A DNA stretch of 64,000 nucleotides from Dolomedes plantarius (GCA_907164885.2 OU015501.1:25491591-25555590), one strand, 5' to 3'; shown: positions 47,119 to 58,579, counted from the stretch's first letter. The notes: generated by a model not told the origin, from the letters alone. A program made the numbers and translations.

Positions 47119-49160
47119 TCATTTCAGAACTTCTTTGTAGACAACATTGGTAGTTTTACCTTCAGGTGTTAATGTATCTAGGCTGCTTGATGAACTGACT
47201 CTGGAGCAGGCCACATAAAACTGGCCATGTGAAAAGCATTCCTCCCTCAAGTAAATGCCTGCACCTTCAGCGATTCTCCCTGGGACTTGTTGATAGTCAT
47301 ACCAAAGCAAACCTTGAGGGGGAACTGCATTCTCTTAAACTCAAAGGGATAATCTGATGGAATGAGTGGTATTCGGGGTACTAAAACAGATTCTTCCCGA
47401 GCACCGCCGGTGAACACTTTAGCCTCAATTACGTTATTTGAAGGGCTGTTAGTTTCAGCCTGGTACCATTGCAGAGTTTTGGAGGGTTGAGATTACGCAG
47501 TAACATAACTGTAGCCCCCACTTTGAGATGCAGCATATGGGTTGTGAGGCCAGGAGGGTTGAGTGTATGGAGGAACTCCCCAGGATAATGGACTGCATCC
47601 TCCATGTGCAAGACTGAGTCAACAGACTTGTATGTCATTTCTACACCTACAAAACTCCAGTAGACTCTCATTAATGTTATCAGCACTATCATTCTTTGGA
47701 GTCAAAATAGCACGTTCGCCTAACCAGTCCATGGACTTCTCCTCGATATTGGCAATATTAGGATATATCCTGGATGTTATGGCTGCTAGGGTTGTCACAA
47801 CTGAGCCAAGACCTGCAGGGATGGTAATTTTCCCTTCAGACTCCGGATATTCTCCATCTCCTATTTTAAGCAAGAGTTCAGAGAATTGGCCAGCAGAGAC
47901 ATCACCCATCAAGTGCACTCTCATGTTCTTCCTGAGTGATAACTTTGTGATAAAGGGCCACAGATATGAAGCTTTGATACATGCTTTAACCTGGTCAGCT
48001 CTAGTTCCCCTTGGCACTACTGGCAGCATCTTGCGGAAATCCCTAGCCAACAACAAAGTGACTCCCCCCATCAATCCATCATTGTCTCGGATATCCTTAA
48101 GAATTCTGCTAAGTGCTTCAAAAGCCCCCTTGTGTGCCATGGTGCTCTCATCCCAAACAATAAGCTTGCTGTCCCGCAACACTTGTGCCATATCACTTTG
48201 GTTAGATATGTTACACGTGGGAGTTTCGTTATGGATGAGCTTGAAGGGCAGTTTGAAGGTAGCATGGGCTGTCTTACCCCCTTCAAACAATGTAGCAGCG
48301 ATGCCAGAGGATGAACAGCTAAAGCAATGCCAAAATCACTCCTTACCTTTGCAAGAAGCATGTTGAGGAGGAAAGTCTTTCCAGTACCACCTGGAGCATT
48401 TAGGATAAAACTCGGCCAACACTTGACTGAATGCAAGAACCTGACGATAGACAGAGAGCTGATCAACTGTTAGTAAACTCTCCTTATTCGACACCACTTG
48501 TACTAAAGCATTCTTGTCATAGCTGGTCTCCCTCATATAGTCCCTGTTCTTCAAGATATCACCAGATCTTTTTGCTCTAGGAAAGGAGTACTGTGTCAAA
48601 TCTTGTCCTCCCAGAGAAAATACTGCATCTTCAATCAGCACCAAGCATCTGTTGCATATTTCATCCATAACATGCTGTACATTGACTTGTAACTGTCTTT
48701 CTACTTGGCGAGTTAAGTCCTCTGAAAGACTGTCTTTGTACTTCTCCCAAAGACTCAGGGGATCTGAGAGCTCACAATGGAGCAGCATAACCGTGAAAAG
48801 CTCCCGCATCTTGAAAGAAGAATCACACAGGGCAGCTTCCAAGGTAGAGTCCCACTGCTTGTCATCATCTAACCAACCGAGTCCTATGCATGCAGACTGG
48901 AATGTAGGATGGAGCACACCCTGGGTGGATGATGGAGGACACCATGTCGGGCCACGAATCTCATGTAACAACAGACGAAGATGATAGCACTCATCATTTT
49001 TAGGATGAATGGTATAAACCCTTCCCAATGCACAGTCTTTCTTCCCTCCTGGCCAACCATCAACATCTTTACTTGGCTTCCTTCTTGTGTACTTATTATT
49101 TCTAAACAGAAAATAAGAAGGAACCTCAAAATACAGAAACGATTTTGCAAAGTCATCAAT
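47119..49160 (-). pseudogene. Helitron linker and PIF1-type helicase, decayed
   Basis: From high to low coordinates: the conserved linker (GRVYTIHPKNDECYHLRLLL, then HEIRGPTW and WLDDDKQWDSTLEAAL), a Q-like motif (LTVDQLSVYRQV), Walker A NAPGGTGKT (about 48397-48372), Walker B IVWDES (about 48161-48144), and the C-terminal motif YVACSRV (about 47217-47197) shortly before the stop at 47119. Several frameshifts separate these pieces. In an intact Helitron the helicase unwinds DNA during rolling-circle transposition. Confidence 0.88.
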
Positions 49161-49180
49161 TTTACATAGTTGGAAGAAAG

Positions 49181-50728
49181 CTAAGAGTGTTTATGAGGAG
49201 GGTTTTTGAGCTTCTCAGTCAGATTCTTAGAGGTAAAGTACATACGCTGAACATTCTCGAGATTAACAGCCAGGTGAAGACCTGTGGGGTACCTTTTATG
49301 AACTGGGAATGCCAAGATCCTCCAAACTGCCTCAGAACTGCTGAGGTACCGGCCACTCTCGTAGAACTTCACCTCATCCTCCTCATTCTCTAGACCAAAA
49401 GCTGCGTGGTCACTACCCTTGTTAGCGTACTTGCAAATGTATTTTATTGACTTCACAGAGTTACAATACTCTACATTGATTTGAGCATTGAAAGTACGCG
49501 ACAGTACAGGATTATAAGGTACAACCCAGCTGTTGTACAATTTCATGCCATTGAATTTTACAATGAACCCACCATCTTTTTGAAATACCTTCGGTATAGT
49601 GGATACCCATCATTACCAGTCTCGGTGTCACGTAGAAGTGGACGGGGGTACCTTTTACTGCAGCTGCCACCTTTCATGCAAGGAGAATTGCACTTCAGGC
49701 TGCCACAGGGCCCATGAATCATGATGGCCTTGACAATGTCATAGAGAAGGGGGTCTTGCTGGGGATTAGGTATTTCGGCACAGATGACATTATCAATCAT
49801 GTCAGGAGATATGCGTTGCTCTAGCCACAGCAAGATATGGGCATGAGGCAAACCCCGCTTTTGCCACTCCACAGAAAATATGAAGCAAGGTACAGCTCCA
49901 AACAGACTGCCTTTCTTCAAGACATTCATCATTTTTTTTTACTTTTAAGGGGAACACCCTTGCTACGATGTCATGCCGATGATTGAATTTTGTCCGAGGA
50001 ACAATACATCTGTAATATCCTTCCACTTGGGGTTACAGGTGAAAGTGATGAACAGATCAGGAAGCCCATAGTGACGGACATATGTCATAGCATCTTGAGT
50101 CCGTTCATGCATGTAGCGAGGTCCTCCAGTAAAAGATGATGGGAGCACTACCTTCTGACCCAGTTGAGCAGCATCAGCATCCTGCTCCCCTACAGAATCT
50201 TTTAGGTGAATGTAGTTGTCTGCCCTTAGCTCTTCCTGGTTAAAACTGATATAGTTTAACTTTTCAGTCTCTATTTTAGCATACATATCTACTAAAATTT
50301 GACTGAAGAGGGAACGGAAGTACAATAGGTGGTTGTCCTCTCCTTTTCTGACCATAATGCTATAGCAGTAGAAGCTCAATGCACAGATTGTCTTCTTGAT
50401 AGGCAACTTGGTTTTAGGATCGTGCTGAGCCAGACTGATGGAGTATCCATCCTCGCCACGACAGAACAAAAGCGGGTATTGAAGAGCATCGTATGACCGG
50501 TGGATCTCACTGATGCGCTGCAGTTTGTTATCTTGGCTTTGGAGCAAGATATATCGCTGCCGAAACTGCTGGCCAATCATCCTCAGAGCTACCTCATTTG
50601 CTGTTGGTGCATTAAAGCGACCTTCGTGAGCATCGACGGGCTTTTTTTTCAGCCTGGAAAACAACTTCAAACTTCTTGCAGGTTGGAGGCACTTTATTCA
50701 TGGTAGTCTTAAGGTCTTTTATGTAGCT
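49181..50728 (-). pseudogene. Helitron Rep (HUH endonuclease) region, decayed
   Basis: It contains YDALQYPLLFCRGEDGY and YGLPDLFITFTCNPKWKD, both standard in Helitron Rep proteins. The metal-binding HUH motif is GLPHAHILLWL (H at about 49845 and 49839) and the catalytic tyrosine region is KYICKYANKG (about 49444-49415). Frames change near 49,960 and 49,555. The segment is cut at its N-terminal side by the Tigger insertion at 50730. In active elements this enzyme nicks and joins single-stranded ends. Confidence 0.9.
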
Positions 50729-50729
50729 A

Positions 50730-52986
50730 CAGTTGGCTCTCTGTTTAACGACGCTCTACTGAAAGACGATCTCTATTTAAAGACGATATTTCCCAGTCCC
50801 GACCTCTCCGACGTAAAAAAATTCTATTTAAAGACGACGTTGTTTCTGTTTAACGACGAATTTTTTTTACATGATAAACTTTTTCTTCAACATTTTATCT
50901 GCAGGAGTGGAACATTCTGAGGGGGAAAATAAGTTTGGTTTCAATAACAGACCCGGAATTTCCTTGATGTTTGTAATGTTGCAATCATAGACTTGTTGCG
51001 GTGGGAAAAACGGGAGGGGGATTACTGTTTCTCGGAAGATCGAATATTCTTTCATGGAGCTCTTAGTGCGGGAGCTGAATCACTCTACTGTACCTACCAT
51101 CTGTTGTCGTGTGACTTACGAACTGTCCAATAGCAGCCCTCATTCACTCCATCCGGAAAGCAGGTGCTCCTGTTTAGAGAATTATTCGTGATTGTGTGTA
51201 GGAGCTCATTCCAGTACGAATACACGGTGAGAAGAGCAAAATGGCATCAAAGCGAAAGCATCTTACGCTAGACGAAAAGATGAAAATTATTGATGACTGG
51301 GAAGAAAGTGTTGGAATAACAAAAGTCCACTTCACAAGGCAATTTCAGCTACTCGAGTCTACTCTCAAAGGCATTTTAGCAAGCAAAGAGAAATTCTTGA
51401 AGCAGCTCAAAAATTCGGTTTGGTATCCAAATCCAAACGTTAGAAAATTCAATGTGGCCGATCAGAAGAGTTTGACAAGGCAGTCCTGCAATGGTTTCGT
51501 GAAACAACAGCATTCAACATTCCAATTTCCGGAGTGATATTTAAAGAAAATACTATTGTTCTCGCAGACAAGTTTTGAATGCAAAATTTCCAGGCTTCGG
51601 CTGGTTGGCTAGCAAAGTTCAAAGAAAGATATGGGCTTGCATTTAAAAGCATATCTGGCGAAAATGGCTCCGTAGATGAAAAAATAGTGGAAGAATGGAA
51701 AATAGTGCTGAAGGGGATATTAGATGGATATGATGAAACGGGCCTATTCTCCAATATGGTGCCTAATAAAACTTTAACGTATATGGGCGAAAAGTGCTTT
51801 GGTGGAAAACACAGTAAGGAACGATTGACTGTTTTACTGTGCACTAATTCGGATGAAGCTGAGAAATTTCCACCACTAGTTATAGGCAAATCAAAGCAAC
51901 CAAGGTGTTTTAAGAATATCACCAGGAAACCTTGTGAGTACCGGAATAACAATAAAACGTGGATGACATCAAAAATTTTTATTGACTGGATTAGAAAATT
52001 TGATGCAAAAAATGCATCAAAAAAGAGAAAAGTTTTACTTTTAATCGACCGTTGCACCGCACATACTCCAAATATCCCTGGACTTAAAGAATTGACTATT
52101 CATTTCTTACCAGCTAATTGCGCTAGCAAGTTGCAGCTATTACATGGGTATCATTCGCAGTATGAAAGCATACTACAGAAAGTCTTTAATTAGGAATTTA
52201 ATAAACAGTTCGGCTGATAGTATGAAAATTAGAAAATTTACGATCTTGGAAGTAATGCACATGGTAACATCAGCATGGAAAGAAGTTTCTTCGTCCACAA
52301 TAAAAACTGCTTTCGTGCTGGAATTCACAAAGAACTTGTAGTGGAACTGCAAAGTACGGATGAAGAAACCAACGAAGATGACATTACTCCTGAAGAATGG
52401 AGAAGTCTTGTTAAAGATGAGGATGTTTCAGTTCAAGATTTCTACAATTGTGATGAATCTGTTTTAACAACAGATTACAGAAATGTGGAACAAATTTATG
52501 AAGATATAGTAAACGAAAACACAGTGTCAGATGAAGAAGGTGAAGTTGAAGACACGGAAAACGAGACACTGAAACCGTCTTACACAGATGCAACTTCTGC
52601 TCTAGATGTTCTCCAACACTATATTACTTTGAATATGGAAGATGACACATTAAACATTTTAGAAAATCTGGAAAATAGAATAACGAAAACAAGGCGAAAA
52701 ATGAAGCAAACAACACTTTTTCACTTTTTTAAAACCAAATTTATTGTATTGTTTGAACTCTTTTTTTTCAATGTAATTTAAAATAACTTTTTTTGAATAA
52801 AATAATAATGATAATAAAAATAACACTTTTAAACATGCCAATATGTTAAGAAATATATTTACAGTCCTAAGCCTATAAACTGTGATGGGAAATGTTATTT
52901 TTTTCACAAATTCTGTTTAAGGGCGATCTCTACTCAAGAACGATTTTTCACAGTCCCTTGAAAGTCGTTAAACAGAGAGCCAACTG
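50730..52986 (+). mobile_element. Tigger/pogo element inserted in the Helitron
   Basis: 2257 bp flanked by TA (50728-50729 and 52987-52988). The inverted ends match over 23 bp, starting CAGTTGGCTCTCTGTTTAAC. Subterminal repeats of the type tttaaagacga and tttaacgacg lie at 50745-50865, with related strings at the right end. It interrupts the Helitron Rep frame, so it is younger than that Helitron. Confidence 0.95.
51241..52781 (+). pseudogene. Tigger/pogo transposase, decayed
   Basis: ATG 51241 begins MASKRKHLTLDEKMKIIDDW, a CENP-B/psq-type HTH. After a one-base shift near 51460 comes a second, Tc5-type HTH (AVLQWFRETTAFNIPISGV), then a TGA near 51576. The DDE domain follows: YDETGLFSNMVPNKTL (first D), LLIDRCTAHTP (second D), LPANCASKLQLL. 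The third D, expected in LQPLDxG, is lost in a small deletion near 52140-52147, after which MGIIRSMKAYYRKSL continues in another frame. The acidic C-terminal tail ends with KQTTLFHFFKTK, a PCNA-interacting (PIP) box pattern. Normal length would be about 500 aa. Confidence 0.88.
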
Positions 52987-52988
52987 TA

Positions 52989-53707
52989 TTAACGTTATTT
53001 AACATCTCTTGCAGTTGCTTAACCAATCCGTCTTTTACACCAGAAAAGTTGATACACCTTAAGCGTACTTCCCTTTCGTCCTCACCCACAAAATAGATTT
53101 GAAGTTATTGGGCTTTTTTAGAAGATGGAAGTAGACTTCGAATCAAGTAATACACCTGTCCCTGAATTTTGAAAGTTGGCATGAAACCTTCTTCTGCAAC
53201 CTGTTTAGCTCCAAATGATGTCATTTGGAAGCATCCATTATACTGCCGAACACACTCCAGAAAGTGGATGTGCTGAGGATGGTTGCCAATTACCAGGCTA
53301 GTTAGAGTCTAATGAAGAGGTTCAAATGGAGGTAGGTTCACCTTGCCTGCACTACAACACATTCCTGTAGATTCGTCTGCCCACTTCAGGGCTTTTCAGT
53401 ACTGACACTTGTGGTTCATAGTGCCAAAGGATACCATGCTATCTGCTTCATAAGAAATAACAGGCTCATATGACAAGCCTGAAAGAACATTTACCTGCCA
53501 TGGAAGTACTTGCCTTTCTACTCGTTTTCCAGGATTCTTTCTTTCATATTGGCATTGTGCTGCCCTGTGAACCCCAGGCTTAGCTTTCTGGTACCGTACA
53601 ACAGCTGATTTGTTCATCTCAGGCTTACGTTTCTGGTACCGTGCCACAGTTACTTTGATCACCTCAGACTTAGCTTTCTGGTACCGTGCAACAGCTGCCC
53701 TCTTCAC
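52989..53707 (-). pseudogene. Helitron_like_N region with basic tandem repeats, decayed
   Basis: Reading from 53707: four repeats of about 15 residues built on ARYQKAKPE (53707-53520), then ALKWADESTGMCCSAGKV (near 53390), FLECVRQYNGCFQMTSFGA (near 53265), GFMPTFKIQGQVYYLIRSLL (near 53190) and LQIYFVGEDEREVRLRC (near 53100). These strings are characteristic of the Helitron helicase-like N-terminal domain (PF14214). Stops occur near 53398 and 53110. The Tigger insertion separates it from the rest of Rep. Confidence 0.85.
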
Positions 53708-53725
53708 CTCAGGATTCCTCTCTGC

Positions 53726-54340
53726 TTACTTCCTTCTTGCATCTTTAAGTTGCTGCTTCCTTTGAGCACGAGTACATCTAGAGCGACGTCTTTTAGTAGC
53801 TTTATTGGGATTAGAAAGTGATGCATCATGTGAGGTAGACTGAGGGATAGATAGAATGGCTTGTGCTTCCTGTGGCAGGTAGTAAGAATCGAAATGCCCA
53901 CTCGAGAGGTCACATGCAGAGGTAAAGCGCAGCCTCCTTATTGGGTTATCAGCAGCACCAAAACTGAGACATAGTTCACCATTGAGGTATACCTCAAATA
54001 CAAAGTTGAACAGTTCACCTGCTGCTGCCAATTCGCAAGAACTGCCCTATGTGGAGAGAATTGATATTTCGGAAAAATATTCAGCAGAGCTAGAATAGTT
54101 ATTCCCATTGCTGTCACGAGACATTATAAAAAATCTCTCCCAATTCTCTACCACGTGACTCACAATTAATTCCAGGACTTCCCTAGACATCATGTCTGTA
54201 CCATACATGACAAAAGAGAGAGAACGAAAAAGACATGCACCATCTCCCATGATTGGGAAAATACTATGAAGTACAAACTCCCCATTTATGCAAAAATATT
54301 CTTCCATTTTAAAAGATATAAAAATCAAAATTAAATCCAA
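53726..54340 (-). pseudogene. OTU cysteine-protease-like domain of the Helitron
   Basis: Two segments in the same frame. The first (54340-54047) contains GDGACLFRSLS, the OTU Cys box (Cys near 54238). The second (54031-53726) has ELAAAGELFNFVFEVYLNGE and SGHFDSYYLP, the His box (His near 53896). They are separated by a TAG at 54049-54047 exactly where the family usually reads T-W-G; here S-T-stop-G-S. OTU domains occur in animal Helitrons and could remove ubiquitin; their job in transposition is unknown. Confidence 0.82.
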
Positions 54341-54396
54341 TTCTGAAATATAATTAAAATCCAGTTAAGTAAATCTGATCAAGAGTTAAAAATCAA

Positions 54397-54620
54397 ATAA
54401 AGAATTTATAGAGAATATTATTAAATTTTAAATAAATAAAAAAATCAAATAATAATGTTAGAATTACAATGTTATAAATTAAACAATTTATAAATTAAAG
54501 TCTGTAGAAAATATTATTTAATTTTAAATAAAAAATCAAATAATAATGTTAAGTTTACAATGTTAAAAATTAAACAAATTATGAATTAAAGTTTGTAGAA
54601 AATATTATCTATATAAACAT
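54397..54620. repeat. AT-rich tandem repeat, period about 91 bp
   Basis: Just over two copies. The landmark caaataataatgtta at 54446 returns at 54537, and gtagaaaatatta returns at about the same spacing. It lies beyond the Helitron's 5' coding end. Confidence 0.8.
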
Positions 54621-54650
54621 TAATTATAGCACAGATCTGTAACGGGTCTC

Positions 54651-55300
54651 CGTTACGAATTTTTATTCCTACAGGTTGCGTTTCACTTAAAATACTTTTT
54701 AAAAGGAAACAAACAAAATAAGAGCAAAGAACTTGTGAGACCAATTTTTTTTTACTGTTTCTATTACAACGAAATAGAAGAATATATTGTTTTCTTATCT
54801 TGATATACAGTTACCGTTAACTTAAAGAAAAAGGTTAAGGAACGATTTTTTAAAATTAAATATAAAGTTACGTTAATTTAAAGAAAACGATTAAGGAACG
54901 ATTTTTTAAAAATGAAATATGAAAGACAATAATTAACTATAACCATTCCCGACAGATCTATCTCTCTTCCTGGAACTCTTTTTCCTTTTTGTTGCCATAT
55001 TCAAATGTACTTTGATTACCACGTTTTAAAAATAAAATAAATTGAAATTAAAATGTTATTGTTGAAATATTTTAATATTATACTTTCCTCTCGATCAAAA
55101 TATATAAAAATATTTTTCAACTTGTAACATCTTTAAATGAAAATTACCGAACACCTCAGTGGTTTATATTTGGCGCGTGTTCAGTTATGAATTAAAATTA
55201 TGAAACAACTAAGTTAAAATTTTCCACCGCAGTTAATGTATTAATTATATAGTGTTACTGGTAAATTTACTTACAGCGCAATGTATTACATTTGAAATGA
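54651..55300. other. No recognised gene
   Basis: AT-rich. It contains two diverged 58-bp copies (54808-54925; landmark aaggaacgattttttaaa). Confidence 0.6.
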
Positions 55301-55935
55301 ATGTTGACGATGTCCCCTTGGGGGCCGAATTTTGAAAAATCCCTAAATAGTTTTTTAGGTCTTCGTGTTCCTTTCATTTTAAACCAAGAATCTTATGGAC
55401 ATCTATTTCTTTCTTTGAGATATGAAGGAATATGTGAAAAACATGTAATAACACGTTTAGACCCCCCCCCCCCCCCCCATGGAGGCCAAATTTTGAAAAA
55501 TCCCGAAATTCGTTTTTAGTTAATCGTTTTCCTTACATTTTAAACCAAGAATCTTATTAATATCTGTTTCCTTCTTTGAGATATGAGAGAATATGTGAAA
55601 AACAAGTTTTTGCCCCCTCCCCCCCCATGAGGGTCGAATTTTGAAAAATCCCGAAATTAGTTTTTAGGTATTCGAGTTCCTTTCATTTTAAACTAATAAT
55701 CTTATGGATATCTGTTTCCTTCTTTGAAATATGAAGGAATATGTGAAAACCATGTAAAAACACGTTTAGAACCCTTCCCGAATTTTGAAAAATCCTGAAA
55801 TTAGTTTTTAGTCATTCGTGGTCCTTACATTTTAAAGCAAGAATCTTATGGATATCTGTTTCCATCATTGAGATATGAAGGAATATGCAAAAGACACGTT
55901 TAGCTCCCCCCCCCCGAATTTTGAAAAATCACTTC
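55301..55935. repeat. Minisatellite with homopolymer-C tracts, about 4.5 copies
   Basis: The landmark gaattttgaaaaatcc recurs at 55327, 55487, 55636, 55780 and 55916, giving shrinking periods of 160, 149, 144 and 136 bp. Each unit has caagaatcttatggatatct, gagatatgaaggaatatg and a C-run of varying length before the landmark (17 C at 55472-55488). Units differ by point changes. No ORF. Confidence 0.9.
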
Positions 55936-56052
55936 TTAAATGACGCCTTCAGTATAAAAGATATAACCTCCTAAAATTTGATATCTGTATCTCCAATAGT
56001 TTTTGCTGGGCGTTGATACATATATAGATGAATGAGTCAGGACTTCTTCCTT

Positions 56053-56074
56053 TATATATATATATATATATATA
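56053..56074. repeat. (TA)n microsatellite
   Basis: About 22 bp of TA repeat directly abutting the Tc1-like element. Confidence 0.9.
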
Positions 56075-57342
56075 CAGATGGAGTACAAAATAATACGAAC
56101 ACCTGTGAAAAAGTATGACGTATTTCCCACCTGCAGTACAGCCACGCCACCTGCAACAGAAGTGTGCCACCTAGTGAGTGTGAAGAGGAAGGTATCAGTT
56201 TCTCAACAGCAGTCACCTACGTTGCATGCTTCTATCGAACTGTCTGTGATAAGTTGAAATGTCAGACCTGTAAGAGTTCCAAAGAGGAATGATAGTTGGA
56301 GCGCGTTTAAGTGGAGCATCGGTTACGGAAACAGCAAACCTTTTGGGGTTTGCACGGAGTACGGTAACAGCCGCTATGACAGCGTACACGAAAGAGGGTA
56401 AGACGACGTCTTCAAAGCACAACAGTGGCCGAAAGTCCAAGCCTGCTGATAGGGATAGACGGGTCTTAAAGCGCATAGTAGCCCGAAAACACAAGCAATC
56501 GTTATCCGAGATAACATCCGTAATTAACGGTCATCTCCAGGACCCCATTTCAACAAAAACTGTCAAAAGGGAACTTCATGCTGCGAACATTTATGGCAGA
56601 GTGGCAATTCGTAAACCCTTGGTGACAGCAACTAATGCTTTCAAGCGACACCAATGGTGCAGAGATCACAAAGGCTGGTCCCCACAGCAGTGGCAACAGG
56701 TAATATGGTCAGATGAATCGTCAGTCACCCTATTTCAGACTACCGGACGCGTTTATGTCTAGAGAACGCCCAAAGAAGCGTTTCATCCTGAATGCCTCTT
56801 GCCGACTGTGAATCATGGGGGTGGCTCCATTATGGTATGGGGTGCGATATCTTGGCGCGGTCTTGGGCCACTTGTTATTTTGCATGGGAGGATCAAATCC
56901 AATCACTATCTAAGCGTTCTAGGGGATCATGTCCATGCTTTTGTCCAGGCTGTATTCCCTGGAGAGCGACCGCTTTTTCAAAACGACAACGCCCCTATCC
57001 ACACTGCTAGGTGTGTTCAAGAATGATTCGGAGAGCATGACGATGCAGTTGAACATCTCGCCTGTCCCCCTCAGTCTCCGAACTTGAATATTATTGAACA
57101 TTCATGGCTATATTTGGAGTTCAAACTTCGTTCCCGATTTCCACCTCCATCTGGACTTTCGGAATTAGAGACCGCTCTGCCGGAGGAATGGCTTAATATT
57201 CCTTTAAATATTGTCCATGACCTTTATGCATCTATCCCACGTCGCATTAAATCTGTACTTCAGTAAAAGGGTGGTCCAACCCCTTATTAATAAAGATTTT
57301 TCATTATTTCACAGGTGTTCGTATTATTTTGTCCACCATCTG
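56075..57342 (+). mobile_element. Tc1-like element, decayed (56 kb)
   Basis: 1268 bp flanked by TA. Inverted ends: CAGATGGAGTACAAAATAAT and CAGATGGTGGACAAAATAAT, continuing through ACGAACACCTGTGAAA. Inserted at the edge of a TA microsatellite. Confidence 0.93.
56259..57266 (+). pseudogene. Tc1-type transposase with three in-frame stops
   Basis: ATG 56259 to TAA 57264-57266 in one frame, 335 codons. HTH near VTETANLLGFARSTVTAAM; GRKSKP hook; WQQVIWSDESSVTLF with the first D; QNDNAPIHTARCV with the second; SPNLNIIEHSW with the E, 36 residues after the second D. Stops: TAA 56271-56273 (CAA in DLQEF), TAG 56760-56762 (TGG in VWRTPKEAF) and TGA 57024-57026 (TGG in QEWF). The assignments of the lost residues come from family conservation. 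No frameshift is present. Confidence 0.9.
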
Positions 57343-57344
57343 TA

Positions 57345-57364
57345 TATATAGATAGATAGATAGA
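57345..57364. repeat. (GATA)n tract
   Basis: Short run of TATA and GATA repeats at the right edge of the Tc1-like element. Confidence 0.85.
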
Positions 57365-58559
57365 ACATACAAAGTAAAATTACTCGAAAATTCCAGATGA
57401 ATTAACGGAGAATATCCCACTGTATCACAGTAAACGAACACTATATATTACTAACTCAAAAATTCCAAAAGGCAATTTCCCCTACATTGAATTAAAGTAA
57501 CAGTATAGTTTATATACAAAAATGTCTAGAAGTCCAGAATAATCAATATACATTTTAAATTTAAAAACTCAAAAGCCGGAACGATACTTGGTATGCGACA
57601 GTGACAACAAAATCATGTTATACAACAGCGTATCCAGCTAGTGATAGAAAAATTTGCAAATTAATAAAATAGGATTTTCATTCTGAGTACATAAAACTAG
57701 AACATAATTATTAAAAAGAATTATATAACACATTGCAACAGTGAAAACATCTCATTGACTTTGCAAGACTGCTATCCAATTGTCCAAGAGCTTTGTGAAC
57801 ATAATTTTTTTGATAAATAATGAAGGAACATTCGGAGCTCTAAATTAGTGGCTAGTGGAAGTTGATATAACTTCTCATACATTCTTAATTAAAGTCTCAT
57901 CTGGAAACCTAGTGGCCATTTTTTGTGGTGGATATCGCTGTTTTGGAAAAAGTCAGCCATATCTGAATTATGTATGTTATGGTGCACCTTATGGTTCGCG
58001 ATTACAACCTGTGGGCGAAAGTCGGAACTGAATGGACCGAAAATAGGCATCCATTAATATTTCAGGTGTAAGAACCTTTCGCATCTCCCATCCTTCTGTC
58101 AAAAATAGGGAGCTATTTTTTCCTGTTCAACATGATGCTTACCAATATCGTGACTTAACAACTACTGCATTTGACCCTACCGTGGCGTAACATCAACTAT
58201 CCCAGATTACCAAGTTTTCTCCAGAGTTCTTCCAAGAAAATCAGCCTGAAATCTAAATGTAGACTCATTAGAGAAGAGAAAGTTCCTTCAGTGATTAAGA
58301 ATTTACTTTCGATATTCTTGATGGAAGTCCAGATAACTAAACCTATCATCAAGTTTGCCTTTTAACAAGAAACAAATTGGAGGACATCTGGCTTTAAGTT
58401 CTTGTTAATCTCTGTCATTACTTGTATCAAAGTGAACTTTTACAAAAGGACGGTCATCTTTCTGTGTGGCACATTCAGTAAGTACCGAGAATATCTATGT
58501 GATTGATGTTCCGCTTAGATACGTCAGAATATTTTACTATACTACGAACTATAAATTCA
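57365..58559. other. No recognised gene
   Basis: Moderately AT-rich. The segment 57840-58540 is a little richer in GC and its minus strand shows faint transposase-like words, but not enough to call a family. Confidence 0.5.
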
Positions 58560-58579
58560 ACGCCCTTGTTTCATGGTCC

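Larger units (their letters stand above)
46464..54650 (-). mobile_element. Autonomous Helitron, decayed and split by a Tigger element
   Basis: The minus-strand order of coding remnants is OTU domain, basic repeats, Helitron_like_N, HUH/Tyr Rep, linker and PIF1-type helicase, the layout of animal Helitrons. The 3' end is placed at CTAG (46467-46464) followed by T, preceded by ccgggtatataaag. The 5' end was not found; 54650 is an outer guess, and the coding part ends at 54340. The TA-flanked Tigger at 50730-52986 interrupts the Rep N-terminal region. Many stops and frameshifts show it is dead. Confidence 0.85.

Noticed and set aside
47563..48366. 267-codon plus-strand ORF
   Set aside because: Antisense to the Helitron helicase, which has clear Walker motifs on the minus strand.
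51449..52057. 202-codon minus-strand ORF
   Set aside because: Antisense to the Tigger DDE domain.
57840..58540. Possible transposase remnant on the minus strand
   Set aside because: Only short, frame-shifted words faintly resemble DDE motifs. Not enough to name a family or rule out chance.
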